Positions 7,983 through 15,740 of a stretch of 25,651 bases of DNA are shown piece after piece (within the stretch, counting starts at the first letter, position 1; each line of letters begins with the position of its first letter). Origin of the DNA: CAYJIL01 sp964370235 (lineage in GTDB: Bacteria > Bacteroidota > Bacteroidia > Bacteroidales > Rikenellaceae); contig CAYJIL010000026.1 of assembly GCA_964370235.1 (NCBI GenBank), positions 1 through 25,651 on the forward strand, given 5' to 3'. A program made the translations under genes and the position numbers. The notes beneath the pieces are model-generated. The model saw only the letters and a program-made list of their open reading frames with translations, did no database searches and was not told where the DNA came from.

Positions 7983-8846
7983 CTAGTTGGGAGAGTTGAT
8001 TTTAAAATATATTTTACGGAACTCAGAGGGGTTCTCTCCTACATTTTGCTTAAAGAACTGTGTGAAATTGGATTGATCCCCAAAGTTTAGCATAAAGGCT
8101 ATCTGTTGTGCCGATAGAGTAGTGGTAAGCAGCAAACGTTTTGCCGTTGCTACTAAATAGTTAATAAGTATCTGCTTTGGGCTTAGCCCTGTGCCTTTTT
8201 TTACAACTTCGAACAGGTGTCGTGACGATATTCCTAGCTCGGCAGCATATACTTTAATGTTGCGCTCTTTTGTGTGTAATCTATCACACAAATCTCGAAA
8301 CCTATTTACGTAGTGGCTAACATCGTTATCTCTGCCCGTAACCACCGCTGGGCTACTGTTTGCAATGGCCTCGTAACGCTCTAGTAAAAAACCAACGGTT
8401 AGGCTGACTAGATAGCGGTTGCGATTGGTGTGGTTGGGGTTTTTGCATAGCGATATGATTTTGTGTAGTGTTATATTTGATGCTTTAAGAGTTGATGCTT
8501 TGCATAGTTCGGGTGCATTATGGCGATAGAGTGTTTCGAGAACACTTTTCTCTAATATGTGATGAATTAGCGAGAAGAATTCAAAGGTATAGCTAACGAC
8601 TGTAAGTTGCACGTCATCGCTAAATTGCTCAAAATATAGATGATGTGAGCGCCTAATTACTATGTTTATGCCCGAGCGTAGTGTGTGCCTGCTATTATTA
8701 AGCATAATAGTGCTTCGTCCCTTTGTGCATAGTACTATGCTTATCTCTTGGGGGAATATGCTCATACCTTGCAGCGAGTCCGATTGGTAGTGTGTGACAC
8801 TAAAGCTAGGAGTGTCGCTATAAATATTTCTAATCTCGTTATTCAT
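7983..8846 (-). CDS. AraC-family transcriptional regulator
   Basis: This 287-residue regulator has a cupin-like N-terminal sensing half (residues 1 to about 150) and a C-terminal AraC/XylS DNA-binding half (about 185-284). Two helix-turn-helix units are visible: one around YAAELGISSRHLFEVVKK and a second around QQIAFMLNFGDQSNFTQFFK, closing with the family's P.E(F)R ending. It is convergent with the sulfatase and divergent from the DUF5020/alkylsulfatase pair, so those are its most likely targets. The effector is unknown. The last base of its stop complement lies directly next to the sulfatase stop. Confidence 0.93.
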   Translation of the reverse strand: MNNEIRNIYSDTPSFSVTHYQSDSLQGMSIFPQEISIVLCTKGRSTIMLNNSRHTLRSGINIVIRRSHHLYFEQFSDDVQLTVVSYTFEFFSLIHHILEKSVLETLYRHNAPELCKASTLKASNITLHKIISLCKNPNHTNRNRYLVSLTVGFLLERYEAIANSSPAVVTGRDNDVSHYVNRFRDLCDRLHTKERNIKVYAAELGISSRHLFEVVKKGTGLSPKQILINYLVATAKRLLLTTTLSAQQIAFMLNFGDQSNFTQFFKQNVGENPSEFRKIYFKINSPN

Positions 8847-8865
8847 AGTATTTTGGTTTTAATTA

Positions 8866-8895
8866 CAAATGTATGAATATCTTTTTATAATCAAT
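8866..8895 (-). promoter_or_regulatory. promoter of the AraC regulator gene
   Basis: On the minus strand ATTG (8892-8895) is followed after 18 nt by TACATTTG (8866-8873), a full match to TAnnTTTG. The leader would be only about 13 nt. Confidence 0.6.
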
Positions 8896-8958
8896 ACTTA
8901 CTTCTTGTTTTAACATATATATATCCTGTTTTAGTAAATTACTTATGGTTTTAGGAGC

Positions 8959-8966
8959 TATCTTTG
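8959..8966 (+). promoter_or_regulatory. -7 element of the DUF5020/alkylsulfatase operon
   Basis: TATCTTTG is an exact -7 match, but no TTTG stands at the right distance upstream. A weak -33 is what an activator-dependent promoter would show. It fixes the transcript start near 8973 and so favours the ATG at 8993. Confidence 0.6.
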
Positions 8967-8992
8967 TCCTATGAATGATTACAAAATATAGA

Positions 8993-9700
8993 ATGAAATT
9001 TATTACACAATTGCTGATTGTTTCGGCATTTTTTTCTCTCTGCATCTTAGGTGATGCAAAAGCTCAAAATATTCAATTATACTACGATATGGGGAGCTTG
9101 ACGGGTAAAGAATCTTTGCAAGAGCACCCCTCTGTGCGTGCTACATTTGAGCTTTTTAAGCCCGATAAATATGGAAGTACGTTTGTTTTGGTTGATGCTA
9201 ATATGATGGAAACGGGTACTAATCAAGCGTTCTTAGAGGTGGTTCGTTCGCTCAGGTTTTGGGACTCTCCGCTTCATATACATCTTGAATATAACGGCGG
9301 TTTGGCAGCCAATCACCCAATTCCTCATATGGGTTATTTGGGTTTGAGCTATCTGTTCACCAATCCCGAACACTCAAAATCGCTTTCGCTTGCTGCCTCG
9401 TACAAATATATTCATCAAGGAGCTATACAAAATTCGTTTCAGTTGGCAGCATATTGGAATCTAAATTACAGTGATAACCTATTTACGCTTATGGGTTTTG
9501 CAAAATATTGGCGAGAGGAACGTGGCTATGCACAAGATATGATGCTATTCTCAAATCAATTTTGGATGAACCTTAATGCATTTGATCGAGTGTCGGATGA
9601 TTTTAAATTTAGTGTTGGCGGTAAATTAGAGCTTGCCCATAATCACTATGGCGATGGCTTTGCTTGTGTACCACTAGTGGGTGTAAAGTGGAGTTTTTAA
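8993..9700 (+). CDS. DUF5020-family outer-membrane protein
   Basis: This 235-residue protein has a signal peptide (residues 1 to about 22, ending AKAQ) and then alternating beta-strand sequence ending VGVKWSF, the aromatic C-terminus of an outer-membrane beta-barrel. The opening NIQLYYDMG and the overall pattern match my memory of DUF5020, a Bacteroidetes family distantly like the Tsx nucleoside channel. It may be a pore for a small substrate. An ATG at 8975 would add six residues but lies almost at the predicted transcript start. The alkylsulfatase-like gene follows after 30 nt with no clear promoter, so they are probably an operon and the barrel may admit that enzyme's substrate. Confidence 0.75.
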   Translation: MKFITQLLIVSAFFSLCILGDAKAQNIQLYYDMGSLTGKESLQEHPSVRATFELFKPDKYGSTFVLVDANMMETGTNQAFLEVVRSLRFWDSPLHIHLEYNGGLAANHPIPHMGYLGLSYLFTNPEHSKSLSLAASYKYIHQGAIQNSFQLAAYWNLNYSDNLFTLMGFAKYWREERGYAQDMMLFSNQFWMNLNAFDRVSDDFKFSVGGKLELAHNHYGDGFACVPLVGVKWSF

Positions 9701-9730
9701 TATTTGATTTTAATCATAAATATAATATAT

Positions 9731-11125
9731 ATGAAAAAATTACTAATCGCACTAGCATTTATTGCTTGTAGCACAGCTGTTTTGGCACAGCAAACAATTA
9801 ATACTCCCATAGAGGAGCAAACGGCTCAAACACGTGGGTTGATTGAGCGTAACCACGAGTTTCGCAAAGAGATTATAAAACTTGCCGACAATGTTTACAC
9901 TGCATCGGGTTATGATGCTTCGAATATTTCGATGATAATTGGCACCGATGGAGTAGTGCTAATTGATGCAGGTAAGATGGCCGATATATCGAAAAAGGTA
10001 TATCAAGAGTTTCGTAAGATAACCGATAAACCAATCAAAGGCATTATCTTAACTCATGGTCATGGCGACCATACAATGGGGCTACCAGCATTCTTGGCAG
10101 ATAGTAAGCCACAAATTTGGGCTGCCGAGAGCTTTGGGCGAGAGAACGAGTTTCCGACAGCAGCAGGTTTTGTTAACCCTCGTGGTCACAGACAAAATGG
10201 CATGACACTTGCACCCGATGTGAGAATTAATAATGGCGTAGCACCACTTGTTTACCCCGGTGGTGAATATGTTGGTGGCAAAGAGCAGATGCAAAAAGCT
10301 AAGTCGCAGTATATTCCGTTTGATCGTTCGGTAATAACAAACTTTGTTAGCGAGCCCAAGCAAACTATTACCATTGCGGGCATAACGCTAGAGCTAGAGC
10401 GCACCTATGGCGAAACAAACGACCACTTGCTTATATACTACCCCGAAAAGGAGATCATCTTCCCGGGCGATCAGTTCTACAAATCGTTCCCCAACCTATA
10501 TGCCATTAGGGGGACAGAATATCGTGATGTAAAACAGTGGATCGAGGCTCTTGATACCATTATTAGCTACAAGGCACAAGCGATAGCGCAGGGGCACACT
10601 CGCCCGATTGTTGGCAAAGAGCAGGTGCGTGAGGCACTAACGGCTATGAGAGATGCTATTGAATATACGTTTGAAAAAACCATTGAGGGAATGAATAAGG
10701 GCTTAACGCCCGATGAGCTAGTTGAGTATGCAAAACTACCCGAGCCACTTGCTTCTCACCCCAACCTAGTGGAGTATTATGGCCGTCAAGAGTGGGCTAT
10801 TCGCAATATCTTTAATGGCTATTTGGGCTGGTTTGATGGTAATGCAACTACGCTTTGCCCACTATCGCCCAAGCAAGAGGCGCAGCGTTTTGCAGCACTT
10901 GTGGGCGGAGAGAAAAAACTAGAGCTTGCTGCTCGCAAAGCACTAAAAGATGGCGATTACCAGTGGTGTGCACAGCTAGTTGACAGACTTTTGGCACTCG
11001 ATCCTAGCAATAAAGAGTATATGCTTATAAAGGCAGATGCACTAAATGGCCTAGCCGACAATATGCAAACGGCCACAGGCCGCAACTACTATAACACGGT
11101 GGCTAATGAGTTGAGAGCTAATTAA
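9731..11125 (+). CDS. secreted alkylsulfatase-like metallo-beta-lactamase-fold hydrolase
   Basis: This 464-residue protein is related to zinc-dependent alkylsulfatases (SdsA1/BDS1). A signal peptide ends at about VLAQ (residues 17-20), so it acts in the periplasm. The zinc motif HGHGDH is at residues 109-114, and downstream ligand regions include ETNDH, FPGDQFYKSFPN and AQGHTRP. From about residue 340 the sequence matches the alkylsulfatase dimerisation domain: a HPNLVEYYG segment, the GYLGWFDGN segment, then an AARKALKDGDYQWCAQL helical stretch. Family members of about 650 residues end in an SCP2-like lipid-binding domain; this one stops before it. The DUF5020 gene lies 30 nt upstream. The longer in-frame reading from 9704 lacks a good signal start. 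The substrate is not proven. Confidence 0.88.
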   Translation: MKKLLIALAFIACSTAVLAQQTINTPIEEQTAQTRGLIERNHEFRKEIIKLADNVYTASGYDASNISMIIGTDGVVLIDAGKMADISKKVYQEFRKITDKPIKGIILTHGHGDHTMGLPAFLADSKPQIWAAESFGRENEFPTAAGFVNPRGHRQNGMTLAPDVRINNGVAPLVYPGGEYVGGKEQMQKAKSQYIPFDRSVITNFVSEPKQTITIAGITLELERTYGETNDHLLIYYPEKEIIFPGDQFYKSFPNLYAIRGTEYRDVKQWIEALDTIISYKAQAIAQGHTRPIVGKEQVREALTAMRDAIEYTFEKTIEGMNKGLTPDELVEYAKLPEPLASHPNLVEYYGRQEWAIRNIFNGYLGWFDGNATTLCPLSPKQEAQRFAALVGGEKKLELAARKALKDGDYQWCAQLVDRLLALDPSNKEYMLIKADALNGLADNMQTATGRNYYNTVANELRAN

Positions 11126-11143
11126 GTCATTGTTTGATATACT

Positions 11144-11185
11144 AACTAGGGAGCACCGATTTTAATCGGTGCTCCCTAGTTTTTT
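11144..11185 (+). terminator. rho-independent terminator after the alkylsulfatase-like gene
   Basis: A perfect stem of about 17 bp (11144-11160 with 11165-11181), a 4-nt loop and six T residues. It may also stop the converging tex transcript, though the minus strand has no T-run after it. Confidence 0.93.
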
Positions 11186-11211
11186 GTAAGAATATGTATA
11201 AAAAATACCGT

Positions 11212-13341
11212 TTAATCTATAGCCTCTTTTATCGAAAGAGCAATGCGCTTGCGTGCCATGTCAACCTCTAGCACCTTAACCTTTACGTGCTCGCCCAGAG
11301 CAATTGCTTCGGCAGGGTCTTTTATAAAACGGTTGGCTATGTGCGATATGTGCACGAGCCCTTGCTCCTTAATTCCAATATTGACAAACGCTCCAAATGC
11401 CGTTAGGTTGGTTACTATGCCATTGAGCACCATTCCCGAAGATAGATCCTCTATCTTTTTTATGTTTTGGTCGAACGATAACACCTTGACACTTTGGCGT
11501 GGGTCGAGCCCCGGTTTATCTAGCTCTTCGATAATGTCCTTGAGAGTAGGCATTCCCACCTTTTCGCTCATATATTTGCTCAAATCTATCTTGTCTCTTT
11601 GCTCTTTGGATGCCATAAGCTGAGCCACTGTGCAGCCGCTATCCTTTGCCATTTTCTCGACAATATGGTATGATTCGGGGTGCACAGCACTACCATCTAG
11701 TGGATTATCGGCATTGGTAATGCGAAGGAATCCTGCGCACTGCTCATACCTTTTTGCACCTAGCCCTGCTACACTAAGTAGTTGTTTGCGAGAGCTAAAG
11801 TTGCCATTTGCTTGTCTAAACTCAACTATCGATTCGGCAATTTTTGCGCTAATGCCCGAAACATAAGTCATTAAGTGCTTTGATGCCGTGTTTAGGTTTA
11901 CTCCCACTCTGTTTACACAACTTTCTACCACCTGATCAAGCGAGCTCTTTAGGTTTGATTGGTCGACATCGTGTTGGTATTGCCCCACACCAATGCTGCG
12001 AGGCTCTATCTTTACTAGCTCAGACAGAGGATCCATAAGCCTACGACCAATCGAGATAGCACCCCTAACAGTTACATCATAGCTAGGGAACTCCTCTCTA
12101 GCTATCTTTGATGCCGAATATACCGATGCGCCATCTTCGCTAACCGAAAATACCGTAATATCTCTTGAGAATCGAATGCTCTTTATAAACTCTTCGCTCT
12201 CTCGTCCGGCAGTTTTATCGCCAATGGCAATAGCCTCTATCTTGTATGCCTCGACAAGTTGCGATATTTTGGTTTGTGCCTCGCTCCACTTTCCAACAGG
12301 AGGGTGGGGGTATATTGTCTCGTTATGTAAAAGATTGCCATTTGCATCTAGGCATACTACCTTGCAACCTGTCCTAAAACCGGGGTCGATGGCTAGTGTG
12401 CGTTTGCCACCTAGCGGAGCAGCTAGTAGCAATTGTCGCAAATTCTTTGCAAAGATGGCAATTGCTTGGTTGTCGGCCTGCTCCTTTGCTAGAGCCATTG
12501 TCTCGTTTGCAATTGATGGGCGAAGTAGCCTTTTATAACCATCCTCGATTGCCTCCTCTAGGTGTATTCTACACTCGCTCTGTCCATAGACTTTGTCTCG
12601 CTTTATCCTTTCTATAATGCGCTCATCGTCTACCTCTAGCTTTATCTTTAGAAAGCCATCTTTTTCGCCACGTAGCAGTGCCAAAATGCGGTGTGATGAG
12701 CATCTGTTGAGCGATGTCGAAAAGTCAAAATAGTCTCGATATTTGTCGCCCTCGCTCTCTTTTCCTTTAACCACCTTTGCCGTAATTTGGCTATAACCAC
12801 CAAACTCTCGGCGTGCTGAGGCTCTTGCTCGCTCGTCGGTAGAGATTATCTCGGCAACAATATCTTTTGCCCCCATAAGTGCCTCTTCATGGCTTTTTAC
12901 CTTGTCGTTAAGCGATGCCTTAATTGCCAAGTCTAGTGTGCCCCTTTTTTGTGCAAGTAGCACTAGTGCTAGTGGCTCTAGCCCCTTTGCTCTTGCTGCC
13001 GCTGCCTTGGTGTTGTGTTTGGGCTTATATGGCAAGTATATATCTTCGAGCAGGGCTGCATCGCAGCAATCATCTATCCTCTTGCGTAGCTCGTCGCTCA
13101 TTGCTCCCTGCTGTGTTATGGTAGCAACTATTGTCTCTTTTCGCTTTTGTAGGGTGCGATATTTTGTTAGCAAATTAATTGTGCTTTCGATTAGCGTTTC
13201 GCCCATGTCGGCAGTTGCCTCTTTGCGGTATCGGCTAATGAACGGAATGGTTGCACCGTCTACTTCGTATAGGCGAATGACAGCTGCAACGTGCTGTGGG
13301 TTTAATTGTAGCTGTGTGGCTATTAGCTTTATAATATCCAT
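11212..13341 (-). CDS. tex: Tex RNA-binding protein (S1 domain)
   Basis: Tex is a conserved nucleic-acid-binding protein linked to transcription; its exact role is unsettled. The 709-residue length is slightly under the usual 720-790. Domains in order are the helical N-terminal Tex region (with PFISRYRKEATADM near residue 33 and LEDIYLPYKPK near 97), a YqgF/RuvX-like domain from about residue 311 (LAIDPGFRTGCK), helix-hairpin-helix repeats at about 480-560, and a C-terminal S1 domain at about 634-705 (a TAFGAFVNIG segment, then GLVHIS). It is divergent from rnr, and the best rnr promoter lies within and just before its first codons. It converges on the alkylsulfatase-like gene. Confidence 0.96.
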   Translation of the reverse strand: MDIIKLIATQLQLNPQHVAAVIRLYEVDGATIPFISRYRKEATADMGETLIESTINLLTKYRTLQKRKETIVATITQQGAMSDELRKRIDDCCDAALLEDIYLPYKPKHNTKAAAARAKGLEPLALVLLAQKRGTLDLAIKASLNDKVKSHEEALMGAKDIVAEIISTDERARASARREFGGYSQITAKVVKGKESEGDKYRDYFDFSTSLNRCSSHRILALLRGEKDGFLKIKLEVDDERIIERIKRDKVYGQSECRIHLEEAIEDGYKRLLRPSIANETMALAKEQADNQAIAIFAKNLRQLLLAAPLGGKRTLAIDPGFRTGCKVVCLDANGNLLHNETIYPHPPVGKWSEAQTKISQLVEAYKIEAIAIGDKTAGRESEEFIKSIRFSRDITVFSVSEDGASVYSASKIAREEFPSYDVTVRGAISIGRRLMDPLSELVKIEPRSIGVGQYQHDVDQSNLKSSLDQVVESCVNRVGVNLNTASKHLMTYVSGISAKIAESIVEFRQANGNFSSRKQLLSVAGLGAKRYEQCAGFLRITNADNPLDGSAVHPESYHIVEKMAKDSGCTVAQLMASKEQRDKIDLSKYMSEKVGMPTLKDIIEELDKPGLDPRQSVKVLSFDQNIKKIEDLSSGMVLNGIVTNLTAFGAFVNIGIKEQGLVHISHIANRFIKDPAEAIALGEHVKVKVLEVDMARKRIALSIKEAID

Positions 13342-13358
13342 AATAATTACTATCTTTG
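13328..13358 (+). promoter_or_regulatory. rnr promoter overlapping the tex start
   Basis: TTTA (13328-13331) is followed after 19 nt by TATCTTTG (13351-13358). The -33 lies in the first codons of tex on the other strand. The rnr leader is about 78 nt. Confidence 0.65.
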
Positions 13359-13367
13359 AGAAGTTTT

Positions 13368-13389
13368 TAAGCCCAAATAGTGTGGCTTA
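13368..13389 (+). promoter_or_regulatory. stem-loop in the rnr leader
   Basis: TAAGCC (13368-13373) pairs perfectly with GGCTTA (13384-13389) around a 10-nt loop. It begins 10 nt after the -7 box. Confidence 0.4.
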
Positions 13390-13443
13390 TCATTTATATA
13401 ATAATCTCTTTTTGAGTTTGTTATAACCATTTAATAGTTGATT

Positions 13444-15651
13444 ATGTCAAGACGTAAAGGAGAATCATTCTCCAAAGATTATATTTATGATGCGATTTTG
13501 CAACTCTTTACCACAAATAAAGACCAGCTTTTTAATTATAAGCAAATCGTATCGATGTTGGGCATTGGCTCAAATCGCAAGCTAAAGGGGGCATTTGACA
13601 CTGCACTTTTTAAGTTACTTCAGACTGGTGCTATCGAAGAAATTGGCCGTGGTAAGTACCACTACCGCCACATCGAAACAGTAAATTCGGTGGGCGAGGT
13701 GGTTGCTATGAACGGTTCGGTTGGCTTTGTTAAGGTAGATGGCATGGACGAAGACGTAATTGTCTTTCGTGAGAATATGGAAAAGGTGCTTGTGGGCGAC
13801 AAGGTCGAGCTTTCGATTTATGCCTCTATTCGCCGTGAAGGGCGTATGGAGGGTGTCGTCAACAACATTGTAGAGCGTACAAATCGCAAGTATGTGGGTG
13901 TTGCCCAAATAACACGCTCTAGTGCCTTTGTGTGTTCAGATAGCCGTAATATGCCATACGACATATACATTCCGTCTAATAAACTAGGCAGTGTTGTCGA
14001 TGGCGACAAGGTGCTGTGCCGAGTTACTAGCTGGGGCGAAGACGACAAGAACCCAACGGGCGAAATTATTGATATTCTGGGTAAAGAGGGCGATAACGAC
14101 ACCGAGATGCACGCTATTCTTGCCGAATATGACTTGCCATACCATTTCCCCGAGTCTGTTTCGGCAGCAGCCGAGCATATCTCTAGCGAGATAACATCAC
14201 ATGACGAGGCTACTCGCCGTGACTTTAGAGATATTACAACCTTTACCATCGACCCCAAAGACGCAAAAGACTTTGACGATGCACTATCGGTGCGTAAGGT
14301 TGGCGATGAGTGGGAGGTTGGTGTTCACATTGCCGATGTAACTCGATATGTCTTGCCCGGTGATACGGTAGATAAAGAGGCTGTGCAACGTGCAACATCG
14401 GTATATCTAGTCGATAGAACAATACCTATGCTACCCGAGAGACTATCTAACGGGCTGTGTTCGCTGCGTCCAAATGAAACAAAGCTGTGCTTTTCGGCAG
14501 TATTCACACTAGATAGCGAGGCTAATGTTACTAGCGAGTGGATTGGTCGCACGATCATACACTCCGATAGACGATTTACATATGAAGAGGCACAAGAGGT
14601 AATCGAAACTGGCGAGGGCGACTTTGCTAGCGAGATTCTAACGCTTAATGACTTGGCAAAAAAGATACGTGAACAAAGATTTAAAAGTGGCTCAATAGCA
14701 TTCGATAGAGACGAGGTTAAGTTTGTGCTAGATGAGAAGGGACGCCCTACGGGTGTTTACTTTAAGCAGCACAAAGAGTCGAACCACCTTATCGAAGAGT
14801 TTATGCTACTTGCCAACAAGAAAGTGGCCGAATTTATAGCAAAAAAATCGGGTCGTCGCAAGGCTCCTACCTTTGTATATCGTATTCACGATAAGCCAAG
14901 TACCGAGAAGTTTGGCGATTTTTGTTCGTTTATTGCTAAGTTTGGATATAACCTTAATGCAAAGAGCGACAAAGGTATAGCAAAGCAAATTAACAAACTG
15001 CTAGCCGATATTAAAGGCAAGAATGTCGAAAATTTGTTCTCGACACTAGCAATTAGAACCATGGCAAAGGCGGTGTATTCGACACACAATATTGGCCACT
15101 ATGGTTTGGCATTCGACCACTATTCGCACTTTACTTCGCCAATACGCCGTTATCCCGATATGATGGTGCATCGTCTGTTGCAGCACTATCTCGATGGTGG
15201 CAAGAGCGTAAATCAAGACGAGTACGAGGATATGTGTGAGCACTCTTCGGCAATGGAGATACGTGCCTCGGAGGCCGAGCGAGCGAGCATCAAATACAAG
15301 ATGGTCGAGTATATGGCAGAGCGATTGGGGCAGGAGTTTGTAGGTTCTATTTCGGGGGTAACCGAGTGGGGTGTTTATGTAACGCTAGATGACTCAAATA
15401 TTGAGGGTATGGTGGCACTTCGTGACATGAAAGACGACTATTACGACTTTGACGAGAAAAACTACCGAGTAATTGGGCAGCGTAGGCGCAAGATCATAAC
15501 TTTGGGAGACAAAGTTAGGGTGTCGGTATTGCGCACCGACCTAAAGCGTAAGCAGCTTGATTTTGAATTGATTTCGTTAATCGATTTTGATAGTGGGCAT
15601 GAGCAAAGGTTAATCGAAGAACCTAAAAAACGAAAAAAAGGTAGACGCTAA
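13444..15651 (+). CDS. rnr: ribonuclease R (3'-5' exoribonuclease)
   Basis: RNase R degrades structured RNA from the 3' end. The 735 residues include an N-terminal helix-turn-helix-like part, two cold-shock OB domains (about 60-220), the RNB catalytic domain starting near FTIDPKDAKDFDDA with metal-binding Asp270, Asp273, Asp278 and Asp279, and a C-terminal S1 domain (about 640-720, EWGVYVTL). A basic tail ending KKRKKGRR resembles the Lys-rich tails that help RNase R bind RNA. The ATG at 13444 is used rather than the TTG two codons upstream. The downstream purD promoter overlaps its stop, and no terminator separates them. Confidence 0.96.
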   Translation: MSRRKGESFSKDYIYDAILQLFTTNKDQLFNYKQIVSMLGIGSNRKLKGAFDTALFKLLQTGAIEEIGRGKYHYRHIETVNSVGEVVAMNGSVGFVKVDGMDEDVIVFRENMEKVLVGDKVELSIYASIRREGRMEGVVNNIVERTNRKYVGVAQITRSSAFVCSDSRNMPYDIYIPSNKLGSVVDGDKVLCRVTSWGEDDKNPTGEIIDILGKEGDNDTEMHAILAEYDLPYHFPESVSAAAEHISSEITSHDEATRRDFRDITTFTIDPKDAKDFDDALSVRKVGDEWEVGVHIADVTRYVLPGDTVDKEAVQRATSVYLVDRTIPMLPERLSNGLCSLRPNETKLCFSAVFTLDSEANVTSEWIGRTIIHSDRRFTYEEAQEVIETGEGDFASEILTLNDLAKKIREQRFKSGSIAFDRDEVKFVLDEKGRPTGVYFKQHKESNHLIEEFMLLANKKVAEFIAKKSGRRKAPTFVYRIHDKPSTEKFGDFCSFIAKFGYNLNAKSDKGIAKQINKLLADIKGKNVENLFSTLAIRTMAKAVYSTHNIGHYGLAFDHYSHFTSPIRRYPDMMVHRLLQHYLDGGKSVNQDEYEDMCEHSSAMEIRASEAERASIKYKMVEYMAERLGQEFVGSISGVTEWGVYVTLDDSNIEGMVALRDMKDDYYDFDEKNYRVIGQRRRKIITLGDKVRVSVLRTDLKRKQLDFELISLIDFDSGHEQRLIEEPKKRKKGRR

Positions 15652-15652
15652 G

Positions 15653-15683
15653 TTAGGTTTATCGTTAAAATTACATATATTTG
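15653..15683 (+). promoter_or_regulatory. purD promoter
   Basis: TTAG (15653-15656, one change from TTTG) is followed after 19 nt by TATATTTG (15676-15683). It begins two bases after the rnr stop codon. Confidence 0.65.
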
Positions 15684-15693
15684 TGGTCTGAAT

Positions 15694-15717
15694 TTATGGC
15701 CACCGGTGTGGTCATAA
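15694..15717 (+). promoter_or_regulatory. stem-loop in the purD leader
   Basis: ATGGCCAC (15696-15703) pairs with GTGGTCAT (15708-15715) with one wobble around the loop CGGT. Two flanking T-A pairs extend it to 10 bp. It starts 11 nt after the -7 box. It could be an RNA structure or a DNA operator; the core CACCGGTG is palindromic. Confidence 0.55.
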
Positions 15718-15740
15718 TATATTGAAAGAGTATAATTATC

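Noticed and set aside
12902..13426. Open reading frame of 174 codons opposite tex
   Set aside because: It is a mirror of the tex coding frame with low-complexity Ser/Leu-rich translation and no family resemblance.
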